The position numbers and the translations under genes were made by a program. The notes beneath the pieces were generated by a model. That model was not told the DNA's origin and ran no database searches. It worked only from the letters and a program-made list of their open reading frames with translations. Below, piece after piece: positions 10,449 through 22,387 of a stretch of DNA of 64,000 bases. Source of the stretch: Asterias amurensis (lineage: Eukaryota > Echinodermata > Asteroidea > Forcipulatida > Asteriidae); the NCBI RefSeq assembly GCF_032118995.1, contig NC_092665.1, positions 14,156,012 to 14,220,011 of the forward strand. The letters run 5' to 3'. Within the stretch, counting starts at the first letter, position 1, and every line of letters begins with the position of its first letter.

Positions 10449-12199
10449 GTTAACTAGCTGCGGTGGTCCGGGGTTTACAATGTACCATCGTTCGTTTACT
10501 AGCGCTACCACGCAAGATCGCCATTTTATTATTAAACCAACCCATACACACGCTGGGATTCGTCGTCGCAGCTCCATCGCGGAACAGTGTGCAGATCTAA
10601 GCTACTACTACTTCTATGTTATGTATGGAGCTTGCTGTGTGAGTATACTGTGTGAGTATATTTCACTGGTAAAGCACCAATTTGAGGGCATGTACAAACT
10701 ATGGAATTGTCCGTCATGCTACTGTTCGTGGCATGATCATGGTTTGGCTCCGTTTGTTTACCCATGGAGCAAGGACAGGTCCTTTCTCTATAGTTGACGA
10801 CCCAACCATGCATGGAGGTAGCATGATTTACCGTACGTAGTGTGTAACACAATTGTATACTTGTACCATGGAGAAATAAATTATTCCTCCATGCTTGTAC
10901 GTACAACAAACAAGGGCAAAATCGTCGGTAAACGTGGGGGCTCTGACTCTGAGCTTAGCACAGGGGCCATTGCATTGCTACAACAGCTACTGGCTAGCTG
11001 TCCACCGTGCGTGCTGCATCGGACTCCTGTCTCCTGAGCATCGAGTATAGCCTAAAAATATGTCCCAGAGGAGAGGAAGGATCCAACCATGATCCAACCA
11101 ACAGCTAATCGCTGATTTCACAATGACATGACAAGAATAAATATTGTCGTCTAGTTAATGAATCACAATTACTTTATTTGTGTAATTCATAGTCATAGAC
11201 GTTAATGATAATACCATGAGACAGAGGGATTGGCTGTTGCCAGCTTGGTGTTAATAGTCTTGTGGGAGATTGCCGAGTTGCCTTAAAGTTGAAGGGAAGA
11301 TCATTCAAACAAACAAACCTACTCTTGGGACTTTTTGACCTCCAAGATCGAATCAATACTTTCCCAATGACTGACTCGAGGAGAGATTGTCTCTTTATTC
11401 ATCCATGCTTTCCATGCTAGACTATGCAATTGTTTGTATTTTCCTCCATGACGGTTAGTACGGTAACATATGTCGAGAAACATTGAGTAACCAGTAGACC
11501 TGTGCTGTGGGGACGTGTATGCCTATTAAATACAAAATGAGAACTGGCTAATGTACACAGCCTCGTTTTGACATTGGTTTTATCATGATATTATTTTGGA
11601 AATATAAGAGTATTAAATACGGCAAAAACCAGGAGACTTGGTGTATGACGAGGAGCAGTGGGTCAAATTTAGTGATGTATGGCAAACAAATGCGTCAACA
11701 AATCACATAAATATGGGTGCTGGTGTGTACAATTTACTGATTGGTCAAAAACTCAAAATCAAATTTAAATTAAATCTCCATACTTATTCATTGTTTTCTT
11801 CACTGAACCCTAAGAAGTGATCCGCCATCAAGCGATTAAAGAAACAATATTATGCACAACTTGTACTTACTAACTGCACAAAGGTACCTTGGTTTTATGT
11901 GCATGTTTTTTTCATTGTCTTTTACTGCTTTAGGGTGGGTGAAAATGACAAAAGTACAATCTTGGAATAAATTCCTTTGCATGACACAAATTGTAGGGAC
12001 TTGGTAGGCAGATGCTTTATTTGGGTCGAAAAAAATGAGTGCCTCCAAATTGTGATGTACAAGTCGGTTTTTCCTTGTTGCTGATTTCATTTTATTTTTA
12101 TTTTTATATAATTTTTTTTCGTTTTTCGTTTTTCGTTTATTTATTTCTTTGATATAACAATTGATTTTTTTTGCATTTGTCCTTTGTTCTCTCGACAGT
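10449..12199. other. Intergenic region upstream of the first zinc-finger gene
   Basis: No recognisable coding exon. It holds short inverted CATGGAGG/CCTCCATG words near 10.81-10.90 and 11.44 kb. The promoter and non-coding first exon of the zinc-finger gene probably lie here, because an acceptor at 12199 opens its coding exon. Confidence 0.4.
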
Positions 12200-12277
12200 T
12201 TTTTAATGAACCGTTGCCGTGGATAAACTTTCATCAACAATCAACAAGTCTTTGATTTGCTGCACAAGTACAGCAAA

Positions 12278-14092
12278 ATGGGGAACCCGCGGCGGAAGAA
12301 ACATCGTTGTCGGTTTTGCACTAAAACTTTTGATCGACCTTCCAAACTTACTCGTCATGAGGCATTGCACACAGATAAATCAGTCCAACCCCAATTAGGC
12401 GATAAAAATAATGCAGATCCTTGTCGCAACTACCTCTGTGACTGCGGCTTGGGGTTCAAACGCAAAAGGAGTATCATACAACACCAAATGTACTGCCAGA
12501 TTCACACAAACAGAGTTAAGGCAAGAGAGAGTGAGAAATATGAAAGTCAGCAGGAAAAGCGGCCCAAGAAAAGCAAGAGTAAAACTACACATGAGTTTCG
12601 TTGTGACAGGTGTTCAAGTACATTTAGGTCAATGGAACGTCTCCAAGAGCACAAGAAACGTCTACACAATTGGAAAAGGGTCCAGCCACAGCCATCCTTA
12701 GCTCGTTCAAAGAAAAAACGTGGAAGTAGAGTGGTCGACAAAACCACTATTACTACACACAGCAGCACAATGTCTACAAGACCTTCACCAATCAAGCATG
12801 TCTCATCCAACAAGAGCAATCACAAGACCGAGGGCAAGTTCCTGCAATCTCTGAGGAACAGGGAAGGGGCTTGCTCCATATGTGGCAAGTTCTTAAAAAG
12901 ACAGAATCTGCCTTTTCACCGCAAGCAACACCAACTTGGCATTTTAAATGCCAACTATCTGAATGAGTGGACATCAAAAAAGCAGGTGTTGTACATGTGC
13001 CGATACGAAACTTGCAATCGGGCATTTTTGAATGAACAACAGTTATCGCATCATGAACTATTCCATGTTAGCAGCACACCCTTCATGTGTGACCTGTGCA
13101 ATGATCTTTTTGAGACAGAATCAGCACATCAAAATCATGTCTCGACTTGTATGCTTGGACTTAGAGTAAATTCGTGCTGGTATTGCTGTAAATTCTTTGG
13201 AAAAGGCAGTAATCTCACCCGCCATGAAGAAATACATCTTAAGAACATGGATCCATACTTCTGCGGGCATTGCTCTAAAACTACCTCTACAAGGCCAGAA
13301 CTCAACAAGCACCACATCAATGTACATCGGAATTTGAAGCCCGGGCCCAATATGTTTTATCAGTGTAAGTTCTGTTCCATACAATTGAAGAGTAAATCCA
13401 AGCTACTCAAGCATGCTCAATCTGAACACTGGTCCGAAATAGCTGGCACCAGCTTCACATATGGTACCGTTAAGTTGGTAGGTGATGAGAAGCTGCAGAA
13501 AAGTTCTCAGAGCAGTGAAACATTTGATAAGGAAAAAGCCTTGACTGAGCATAAGAAAATTACACAGGAACCTTTCAAGTGCAGTAAATGTAAGCGTTCA
13601 TTTAGGTTAAGAATGGCTCTTCAGCGGCACTACATAACTAACTGTCGATCTCCTGTTGCCACCTGCAGCACGACGATACATGGAGCAACGACTGCAACAG
13701 TCAAAGAAATGGAAGCACATGATGAAGACATTATAAGTATCTCGTCATCATCTCCATCCACCTCCCCATCCCCATCCCCACCCCCATCCCCACCAGCAGG
13801 TCCTGAGATGCAGTCTGTCCAGATACAGAGATTAAAGGCAGTGCCTGTGAGAAGAACAGGAAACACAGAAGTTCGCCATCACTTCACAGTCCCCACGAAC
13901 AGCGACTGTTCTTTTCCTCAGCCCAGGGATCAGATTTACCTGATTCAGTACTCGTCTGATTACATGTCTCAAGGGCCGCTAACTTTAAGCCTTCCGGATG
14001 GTAACACGTCAGCATCAGTAATCAGAATACTGCCACCAGATGGTGGAAATCTACCTGTGCCCATTCCAGTAAAGCTGGAACGTGTTTTGTGA
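12278..14092 (+). CDS. C2H2 zinc-finger protein A (604 aa), tandem paralogue of the gene at 20.3 kb
   Basis: A single uninterrupted coding exon. The ATG is chosen because the paralogue has an in-register ATG after the same leader, and an acceptor (CTCTCGACAG, ending 12199) precedes both. About ten C2H2-type fingers cover residues 9-450, some atypical: the second has a C-x-C pair, and the sixth and last end in Cys instead of His. The TGEKP linkers of KZNF-type arrays are absent, so tandem DNA binding is not assured. A Ser/Pro-rich tract (about 487-508) leads to a tail ending LPVPIPVKLERVL, with a VKLE match to the SUMO consensus. Relative to B it lacks finger 2, and a second finger is reduced to SSETFDKEKALTEHKK with its cysteine pair gone. 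Probably a nuclear regulator; targets unknown. Confidence 0.93.
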   Translation: MGNPRRKKHRCRFCTKTFDRPSKLTRHEALHTDKSVQPQLGDKNNADPCRNYLCDCGLGFKRKRSIIQHQMYCQIHTNRVKARESEKYESQQEKRPKKSKSKTTHEFRCDRCSSTFRSMERLQEHKKRLHNWKRVQPQPSLARSKKKRGSRVVDKTTITTHSSTMSTRPSPIKHVSSNKSNHKTEGKFLQSLRNREGACSICGKFLKRQNLPFHRKQHQLGILNANYLNEWTSKKQVLYMCRYETCNRAFLNEQQLSHHELFHVSSTPFMCDLCNDLFETESAHQNHVSTCMLGLRVNSCWYCCKFFGKGSNLTRHEEIHLKNMDPYFCGHCSKTTSTRPELNKHHINVHRNLKPGPNMFYQCKFCSIQLKSKSKLLKHAQSEHWSEIAGTSFTYGTVKLVGDEKLQKSSQSSETFDKEKALTEHKKITQEPFKCSKCKRSFRLRMALQRHYITNCRSPVATCSTTIHGATTATVKEMEAHDEDIISISSSSPSTSPSPSPPPSPPAGPEMQSVQIQRLKAVPVRRTGNTEVRHHFTVPTNSDCSFPQPRDQIYLIQYSSDYMSQGPLTLSLPDGNTSASVIRILPPDGGNLPVPIPVKLERVL

Positions 14093-15359
14093 ACTAACAG
14101 GAGAAAATTTGGAAGATGTTACTCGCTAGGTGGTGGCAGAATCACTTGATTCTTGAAATATGTACATGTACATATACTCAGAAGCAATCAATCTCTGGAT
14201 CGTCTCTTCAAAGACCTATGGGATGAGCCAGAGCTGTGTTTTGAGAGAGTTTATGAACTTGACTTAGAGGGACTGGTTTTATTCAGTTAGGTGGCTGCGG
14301 GATGTGGATGCCATTTTGGGTCCAAATGAAGCAAAGCCCAATGCTCAGTCTATGCACACAAGCCTATAATGGAAGATCAAAATGGCTTCTGATCGCAAGT
14401 TGTTGCAACTCGTTCGATTCACAGCTCCGGTACATGTTCTTGTTTAAGGCGTAGTGATGAATAATTGGACCAGTTGTACAAAGGGCAATGCCACACAATC
14501 ACGTTATGTACACACAAGTTCTGATAAATACGACATGAAGGCTTCATGTTCTTATGTTAACAAGTACATGTAATTATCACTCTTCTCTTTTTAAAGGCTC
14601 ATGGGTGGATTTCACAAAGAGTTAAGACTAGTGTTATCTCGAATTAGGACGAGTTACTCATCCTAACTTAGGACTTCCATACATTTTATATATCTCCTAG
14701 GACTAGTCATAAGTTAGGACTAGTCCTAGGAGATAGAAATATTGGATCAAAGAAGGGTCTATTTGGCATCAACCCATCCCAGCACAATGGGATGAGCTGC
14801 CGTGACCAAGCTAGCCTTTTTTCAAGGCCTTCGTGGCATGGAGAACTGGAATCCCAAGTGACTTGAACGGGACACCACATACGCAAGTGGCTTTCGGCAG
14901 TTCGATTGCCACTGGACTTGTGAGCGTGTTCTCTCGTTCCAGTCGCTCTGCCGTTTACGCCACCAAGGCCTCAACATAAGGCTAGGACCAAGCAAAAAAA
15001 AAAATGTTTGAAACGATACTCTACTAGGTCTGTATCTGCTGCCACTGTTGTGTGCCAATGTCTTTCGTTATATTTCATGGCAGGGTCCCAATGTTAATAT
15101 AGAATCATCACAATAATATTACGCAGATAATGAAACTTTGTTTGGCATGTATATAACTTAAATGTTTTGTTTGAAAGGAATTTGCTGACCTTTCCTGTCA
15201 AACTTGCCCAGGGGATTATACCTGGAATCATGGGAAAGTTGAAGATGTAGCTATAGGCAATAATTAAGTTATTTAAAGATACAAATAAAGAATGTGTTAA
15301 GTTCGATTTAACTTCTTGATCTACTCTGTATGTAGTTGTCGTTGCTTCTGAAAGACGGG
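14093..15359. other. 3' UTR and downstream flank of zinc-finger gene A
   Basis: The first bases after the stop (GAACTAACAGGAGAAA) match those after gene B's stop, so the duplication includes some 3' UTR. A probable AATAAA is at 15284-15289. Confidence 0.55.
14635..14735. repeat. Foldback repeat with TTAGGACTAGT words
   Basis: GTTAGGACTAGTCCTAGGAG and its inverses occur on both sides of an AT centre. A related element with CCTAACTTAGGAT/ATCCTAAGTTAGG is at 23720-23870. Confidence 0.65.
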
Positions 15360-15745
15360 TTAAAGGCAGTGGACACTATTGGTAATTGTCAAAGACTAGC
15401 CTTCACAGTTGGTGTATCTCAACATATGCATAAAATAATAAACCTGTGAAAATTTGAGCCCAATCGGTCATTAAAGTTGCGAGATAATAATGAAAGAAGA
15501 AAACACCCTTGTCACATGAAGTTGTGTGCGTTTAGATGGTTGATTTCGAGACCTCAGGTTCTAAACTTGAGGTCTCGAAATCAAATTCGTGGAAAATTAC
15601 TTCTTTCTCCAAAACTATGGCACTTCAGAGGGAGCTGTTTCTCACAATGTTTTATACCACCAACCTCTCCCCATTACTTGTCACCAAGAAAGGTTTTATG
15701 CTAATAATTATTTTGAGTAATTACCAATAGTTTCCACTGCCTTAA
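15360..15745. repeat. R1 foldback MITE, complete, TTAA on both sides
   Basis: TTAA at 15360-15363 and 15742-15745 flank inverted ends GGCAGTGGACACTATTGG and CCAATAGTTTCCACTGCC. The central palindrome GAGACCTCAGG...CTTGAGGTCTC is present. Confidence 0.88.
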
Positions 15746-17855
15746 AGGCGAAGCTGTTCAATACCACATGCAGTTCCACTCAGATAGCAAGGGCGCGGGC
15801 TTGGGAGATGGTTTGCGCAGTACTAAAGTATACAGTATACATTGTAGCTGTAGCGTGTGTCACATGGCTCGACCTAAACGTTGTCAGGGACTATAGTCGG
15901 CAGGACCTGCTGGCCTGTCATTTCACTTCTCCCAGCATTGTCGCGAGTGAACCAGAAACAAGGAAGTTATCGGTGATAAGTGTTCAAGGTTCTTTTCATG
16001 TCCAATCGGAAGGACAAAACATAATACGGTAAAGTATCCTGCTCAAGGACACAAGTGCTAAACCAGGACTGGCACCTACACAGGCTTTTGGTATTCTTGA
16101 ATGTGTTCACCAGCAGTCAAAAGTACACCGAATCTTCTAAGGCTGCGCGTGCTGTCGCATACCATTTTTGGTAAAGTATATTGCTCAATGACACATGTAC
16201 CAGGATTTAAACCATAGAGGTATACATAAGAACTAGGTGCTGGAGCTTGTACAAACGTGACAGGGGACCACAAGGAGACCCGCGCGCGGAATATGAAGTA
16301 CACGTTGGAGTTTGTGTTTATTGAACGCTACGCGATGCTGTTTTGTCAACTTACAAAATGACTGACACCGGGCCGCATAAACACATGCTGTGCCGCGCTG
16401 TGTTGCCCACTTAGAAAATGGCCGCATGCGTGCATGCTGGTCCGCGTATATAGGCCAGAGCACCCTCTTGTTTTTATATATAACTCTATCATTCAAACCC
16501 GAATCCGCTGATCAGAAACACCATAGCTTGAGTCTGGTGCCGCATCGCCATATTTGCAGGATTCAAGTTGGTTCCTCGCCAATGGGTACCCGAGGTGTGT
16601 TGATGGTCGGACACCCCCTTTGTTCCACAGGGTTGAGACATTTCAGACCATTATCTTAAATCAGACGCAAATATCGTCATGTTTCCCTGGCGAAAAAAGT
16701 AGTTTGATGAGATGATAACAAAAGAAATCATGTCCTTTGATCTGCTTCTTTTTGTTAAATTTGAGACTTTTGACAAAGAAGTTCCCTAAAAAGATATTTC
16801 TGAACAGTAGGAAATGCCATTATTTCAACATCAGATGTAAAAATGTTGTTTCTGGTGTTTATTTTCAAAAGTGGTGATCACATTTTTGAGATATCGACGG
16901 AAATCCAGAGTAAATAATTATAATGAACACGCAATAAGATTAATCCGTAATATCCAAGAATTCAAACTTGAGGGGTAACAAAATTACCTTTTTTTTCTCT
17001 AACCCCAGTACAAACAACCTCAAAATGCATTAACAAAAGCAGCTGTACACAAATGTAAACGTCATAGATCAACGTCGCATAGTAACTTTGATTCATTTTG
17101 CGCTCCATAGTTTAAGCCAATCTTTTCTCTATGGTTCAAGTACAACTAGCTGTGCCTCTTGTTCTCTTTTTTCACGGGGGCCGGCGGGTAGTGCTTGCAA
17201 AAGTGTGTGTGCAGCCGGCCGGCGGGCCGCGCGCGCGTGCGCACTGTTAATCGCCCAGGCTTGACTCAAGTCGGACTTTCGTCGAGTTCTTGCAGGCAAG
17301 CTCCTCGCTCTCAGCAAGCACTTAGTGTGCGCCCTCACCCACATACTCTGACTTGATTTTAGCACAAGACCCGACTTGAATCAAGTCTACGAATCGCTGG
17401 GTGCACACACACACACGTATAGAACGGAGCCTGAAGCCAAATCCAAAACCTGGAGTCGTCGTTTCGAAAAGGGCATGATGTCTTGACGTGACACTCGCAC
17501 ACAACACATTGCAATCTGGAGCAAGATCGCCATGATGTTCTGTTCTTGAAGAAGTACACCGATCCGTCTCCTATGGTCTCCTACTATCGGAACACAGTTA
17601 GGGCAGAAAGTCAACTACATTTTGCTGTGCTGATGTGAGCAGGTGTAGGTGAGTGAGTGAGATAGCAGTACCACAGACACAGTGAGTAGGCAACCTGAAA
17701 AAGCTGTTCTCTGTGTCTCTTGCTTGGACCATGGAGTTAGAATTAGCTCTTCTACCTCCATGCTTGGACTTGGAGTCTTGTTGTTCTTTATTTACATTTA
17801 ATTTGTTCATAAAATTGTTAAAATAATTATACAAATTTCAGTCAATCATGTGTCA
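15746..17855. other. Intergenic region, fragments of repeats only
   Basis: Around 16030-16225 are two scraps of the SINE seen at 26.2 and 33.1 kb (TGCTCAAGGACACAAGTG, TTGCTCAATGACACATGTACC). At 17200-17410 a GC-rich stretch contains inverted GACTCAAGTCGGAC/CCGACTTGAATC arms, and 17425-17477 is half of the GGCCCTTTTC foldback. No gene is supported. Confidence 0.45.
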
Positions 17856-18016
17856 ATAAGGTGTATCGCGATTCAGAAATGCAATAATGCATTGTGGGAA
17901 GGAATATGGGACGTTTTTTATGCAGTTTCTACGACTCGCGCACGCAATGCCTATACCTGTGTGTGGGTTCAACAGCGCCATCTCTTGATATTTTGCTATT
18001 CGCAATAAACCTTTTA
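17856..18016. repeat. R6 foldback element, copy 1
   Basis: AATAAGGTGTATCGCGATTC at the left and CGCAATAAACCTTTT at the right are inverted. The interior shares AACAGCGCCATCTCTTGATATTTT with the copy at 50311-50480. Confidence 0.7.
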
Positions 18017-18199
18017 AGTTATGAAGAAGGGGTCCGGCAACAAGTCCAGACTGCGATGTGGACAACATGCCGAAAACAATTTTCATGTACCCCTAAAAAA
18101 CAGCAAATAACCGAAGGCTTATTATTAGAAATACGTTTGCTTTATAAAAACAGAAATGTTATGGCAAAACCTCACGAAAAGTCTGAAACTTAACCAGAA

Positions 18200-18780
18200 A
18201 AAAATAGATTTTATGGCCGAGCGTTCAGACGATTTTCACAACGAATGAAAATGTGGTTTGTGGTGTCGTCACTGACGACAGTGACTACCTGACAGGTTTT
18301 TTTAGGATTAGGAATTGATAGAAAGTTTTGCGAGGAAACCAACGGACCAAGTTGTCTCTTTCTCCTCACTGTATTTCTTGTCCCGATGAAAATGTGAGAC
18401 AACTCGTCTGTCGGACAGCTCCACGGTTCAGACAACTCAACGGCTAAAAATTGAGATACCTCGAAGGTTGGGCAAGACGCGGTTGAACACTGTGAGTGAT
18501 ACTGACATGTTTACACAAATTTCCTGTAAATCCTAACCCCAACCCTAACCCTAATAAATGTATGACTCTAAGCCCTAACCCCCCCCCCCCCCCCCTTCTT
18601 GGCCCTGTGCTTAGGCCCCTCTGTCACGGCCCCATCCATCGAGTTGTCTGACAGTTGGAAAAAACATCCGTCGAGTTGTCAAAATGATTGAACTGTCTCA
18701 ACCGTCGAGCTAGTTGTCAGAACGGTTTAGTTGTCCAATAGCAAGTTGTCTAAACAGTAAACACGCGCGTCTTGACTAAC
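18200..18780. repeat. GTTGTC-rich inverted repeat region with short telomere-like and poly-C tracts
   Basis: GACAACTCGTC, GACAACTCAACGG on the left and CGTCGAGTTGTC, GTTTAGTTGTCC on the right recur in opposite orientation. The middle carries CCAACCCTAACCCTAATAA (18540) and a run of C near 18580. Probably an old foldback element. Confidence 0.45.
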
Positions 18781-20250
18781 TTTTCTTTACTGCACAAACC
18801 GTCGCCAATGGTCTATAAACGTGCAGACTCGAGACTAGTTGGGTGTAACCATGATTCCCATTTAATTTTTAATTTCACCGGGTTTTACTCCATGATTGAT
18901 GGTTTCACCTCTTTTTTGTGCACCCTAAAAAAACTAAAGGCTTAATGTTTGCATGTTTTGTTTGCCTGATTACAGACATGTACACATGTTTTGGTTTAGG
19001 TTTTGACATAAATAAATTAAACCAAGTTGCTCTGTAGTTGCCAAACTGAAATAGTAATAATTTAGGATATAAAAACTTCAAGTTACTTGAAAAAAAAAAT
19101 TAAGAATTTTTGCCCATCTCCGATCACGGAACTTACGCAGACGCTTATTTTGTTCGCGCGGGGTGAACAGCCTTTTCATTGGTCATTTAAGCGTCAGCTT
19201 CCTGTTTAAACTGCGTCAAGCATTAATCTAACGCCCTCGCAAATATTGTGCTTCCGCGTAAAACCCAGGTTTTGATAATTTCACAATCGGGCGTAGATTT
19301 GCAACAGGGGTTTCAAAAAATGTAAGATCAAATAATCATCCTTGTCCCAGAATTTTCCTTTTGTCTATTCATACATGTGTAAACTATATCCGATTTAATT
19401 GCATAAATGTTTAAAAAGCTAAAACTGATTTAAACAAGCTCCAATGAGTATTTTTGTTCAAATGCGGTATTTAGAATAATTTGAAGCAAAGATTTGATTT
19501 GATAAAAAAACAAGTTTTTCGTTTGCAATGTTTTCTCGCTCTGGTGTGCGCGAGACTTGCACAGTCTTTTGCCATCAATCAGGCAAGAAAATTCAAATTA
19601 ACAAAATATTTTTTTTAAAAAGTGCATGTAGCTTTAAAGATTACAACAAGAAGCAAAATTGCACACTATTTTTGTCCGTTGACAGGACACTTCAAACCAT
19701 AGCCACTTCTTCAAGATACTTCGTACCTTCTTACAAAACACTAATGTACCTTCTTTGTACCTCGTCTGAATTTTGAATTACTGCCACTTCTTGATTTCCG
19801 CATCAATTCTAGTGGGTCACACTGTCATAACTTATAATTAATTAATGACCTGTTGTGACTATTAGAATTGAAGATAAAAAACATCGCAATTGCATATAAC
19901 TTATAAAATTTGGTTAACGGTACAAAGGTGTCCCGAAGGTACATTTTAGATGTGTCCAGGGTACGAGGTGGCAAAGGTACAAAATGTCTTACATCCCCTA
20001 TTTGTGTTTATAGAGCCTAGGCCTACTTGTGCTGAGTTCAGTTTAGAAAATAACATAATTTTTTTGTGAAAGTGGGCTGACATCTTGACATCAGCAGAGG
20101 CTTTCTCATGAAATTATCATCAAAAGGATATGGCTAAGAAAACATGGTTCTTGTTTTAAGAGCTCCAAGTTCAAGTAGGACCTATTTCTTTTTTTGAGAA
20201 GTTTCACAATAATTAAACGTGCGTTTGTCCCTTTTTTTTTCTTTCAACAG
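18781..20250. promoter_or_regulatory. Upstream region of zinc-finger gene B
   Basis: No coding exon seen. Around 19120-19260 is a locally CpG-richer patch with CATTGGTCATTT (an inverted CCAAT box), a reasonable promoter or first-exon candidate for the gene whose coding exon opens at the acceptor CTTTCAACAG (ending 20250). Confidence 0.35.
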
Positions 20251-20323
20251 TTCTTAGAGGAACTCTGCCAAAGATAGGAACGCCATTCAATGAGTCTTTG
20301 ACTTGCTTCACAAGTTCAGTATT

Positions 20324-22360
20324 ATGGAGACTAAGCAAAGGAAACATAAATGCAAGTTCTGCGATAAAACTTTTGACCGGCGTTGGAAACGTACTCGCCA
20401 TGTGGAATACCACAAGGATAGACCATACACATGTCTTTTCTGTGATAACAGTTTTAAAGAAAGCCATATGGCGAACAAACACGTCCTGGACTTCCATAAG
20501 CATGAAATGAAAAGTGATCAAATCGGCCTACAACAGTATTTCAAGATGTTAGTCCATGTAGATGATGGGCCAGATTCAGGGAAGATGGCCAGATATGACA
20601 AAGCCAAACATCGATTCAAATCCAAATCAGCTGGCGGAATTGATGCTGCTGCTTACCACAAATTTCTCTGTGATTGCAGCTTGGGGTTCAGACGCAGAGG
20701 GCGTTTTCTACAACACCAAATGTACTGCCAAATTTTCATCAACAGAGTTAAGGCAAGAAAGCGTAACAACACTAAAAGTCAACGGGAAAAACGGGAAAAA
20801 CAGCTCAAGAAAAGCAAGAGTAATACTTCATTTCATTGTAACAGGTGTCCGAGTACATTCAGGTTGATGGAATCACTCGAAGAGCACAGAAGACTTGTAC
20901 ACTACAAAAAGAAGGCCAGGCCGTCCAGAGCTGAAATGAAGAGAAATATACAATACTCGGTTAGAAGAGTCGTCAGCAAAGCCAGTGAAGCCACTGTTTC
21001 TAGGGGTCCTATGGCTACAAGAGCAGCGGTCAAGCTTGCTTTTAAAAAAAAAGAGAAACACAGCAGGACTCCAGCCAATTTCCAGGAAGGTTCGAGGACC
21101 GAGGTGGGAGCTTGCTCCATATGTGGTAAGCTCCTAGCACAGAGGAGCTTCGCTTACCACTACAGGCTGCACAATGTTGACACTCTAAACGCCAAATATC
21201 TGAATGAGTCGACATCAGGGAATCAGGTTTTATACTTATGCAGATACGAAGCTTGCAATCGAGCGTTCTCAAACAAAGACGGCTTAAAGAATCATGAGGT
21301 GGACCATCTTGGCAGCAAACCCTTTATGTGTGACCTTTGTGATTTACTTCTCGAGACGGGATTTAAACACAAAGTACACATCCAGGCTTGTATTCGGCAA
21401 ATCAAGGCAATTGCTTGCTCATATTGCGGTAAGTTCTTTGGAACCAAGGATAAACTCGCCTATCATGAAAAATTTGTACATATTACCAAGGAGACAGAAG
21501 CTTCATACTTTTGTGGGCATTGCTTTCAAAATTTCCCTACACGGCCTGAACTGAACTGGCACCACTTCAATATGCATCAGAATTTGAACCCCTCCTCCAA
21601 TGGCATCTTTTATCAGTGCACGTTTTGTTCCATAAAAATCAAAAGTAGATCAAAGCTAATTGACCATGTGCAATCTGAACACTGGTCCGAAATAGCTAGC
21701 TCCACCGATTTGGATGGTCTTGGCAGCAATTTGCAAAATGAGGAGAACAAATGGGAATGTAACCAGTGCTGTAAAACTTTCGATCAGAAAATAAGCTTAA
21801 CCGAGCACGAGAAAAATCACAGTTCACAGGCACCATTCAAGTGCAATGGATGTGAGCGCCAGTTTATGTTGAGAGCGGCCCTTAAGCGGCACTCCAAAAA
21901 TTGTCTATCCACTGTTGCCACCAGCAAGGCGATACATGGAGAAACTAACGAAACAGTCCGAGCAACTGAAGAATATGATGACAATGTTATACGTAACTCG
22001 ACAACATCTTCATGTCCCTCCCCATCCCCACCCCCATTCCCACCAGCAAGTCTTGAGATGCAGTCTGTTCAGATACAGAGATTAAATTTTACAAAACCTG
22101 TGTCCGTGAGGAGACCAGGAAGCACAGAAGTTCACCATCAGTTCACAAACAGCAACTCTGCAGAGCCTCCATGTTCAGGTGCCTTCGCCAAACCCACGGA
22201 TCAGGTTTACCTGATTGAGTACTCGTCTGAACAAGTGACCAATGGGCCACTAACGTTTTCCCTTCCAGACGAAAACACGTCCAGAGCAGCAATTAGAATA
22301 CTACCAGAGGGTTTAAATCTACCTGTGCCCATTCCAGTAAAGCTGGAACGTGTGTTTTGA
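20324..22360 (+). CDS. C2H2 zinc-finger protein B (678 aa), tandem paralogue of A
   Basis: A single uninterrupted coding exon, same orientation as A and about 6.2 kb downstream of it. The leader TCTTTGACTTGCTTCACAAG before the ATG matches A's. Twelve C2H2-type fingers are visible; the second (CLFC...HVLDFH) and the eleventh (CNQCCKTF...HEKNH) are absent or ruined in A. Several are atypical: C-x-C in finger 3 and a terminal Cys in fingers 7 and 12. After the fingers come a Pro/Ser tract, the shared block EMQSVQIQRL, and a tail ending LPVPIPVKLERVF with the same VKLE SUMO-type motif. B probably keeps the ancestral domain set. Likely a nuclear DNA- or protein-binding factor; function not known from the sequence. 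Confidence 0.93.
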   Translation: METKQRKHKCKFCDKTFDRRWKRTRHVEYHKDRPYTCLFCDNSFKESHMANKHVLDFHKHEMKSDQIGLQQYFKMLVHVDDGPDSGKMARYDKAKHRFKSKSAGGIDAAAYHKFLCDCSLGFRRRGRFLQHQMYCQIFINRVKARKRNNTKSQREKREKQLKKSKSNTSFHCNRCPSTFRLMESLEEHRRLVHYKKKARPSRAEMKRNIQYSVRRVVSKASEATVSRGPMATRAAVKLAFKKKEKHSRTPANFQEGSRTEVGACSICGKLLAQRSFAYHYRLHNVDTLNAKYLNESTSGNQVLYLCRYEACNRAFSNKDGLKNHEVDHLGSKPFMCDLCDLLLETGFKHKVHIQACIRQIKAIACSYCGKFFGTKDKLAYHEKFVHITKETEASYFCGHCFQNFPTRPELNWHHFNMHQNLNPSSNGIFYQCTFCSIKIKSRSKLIDHVQSEHWSEIASSTDLDGLGSNLQNEENKWECNQCCKTFDQKISLTEHEKNHSSQAPFKCNGCERQFMLRAALKRHSKNCLSTVATSKAIHGETNETVRATEEYDDNVIRNSTTSSCPSPSPPPFPPASLEMQSVQIQRLNFTKPVSVRRPGSTEVHHQFTNSNSAEPPCSGAFAKPTDQVYLIEYSSEQVTNGPLTFSLPDENTSRAAIRILPEGLNLPVPIPVKLERVF

Positions 22361-22387
22361 ACTAACGGGAACATTTTTGGGAGAGAC

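Noticed and set aside
10480-11037. Coding exons in 10.5-11.0 kb
   Set aside because: Frames have no recognisable domains and no consistent splice partners.
18530-18600. Interstitial telomere
   Set aside because: Only two or three CCCTAA units next to a poly-C run; too short.
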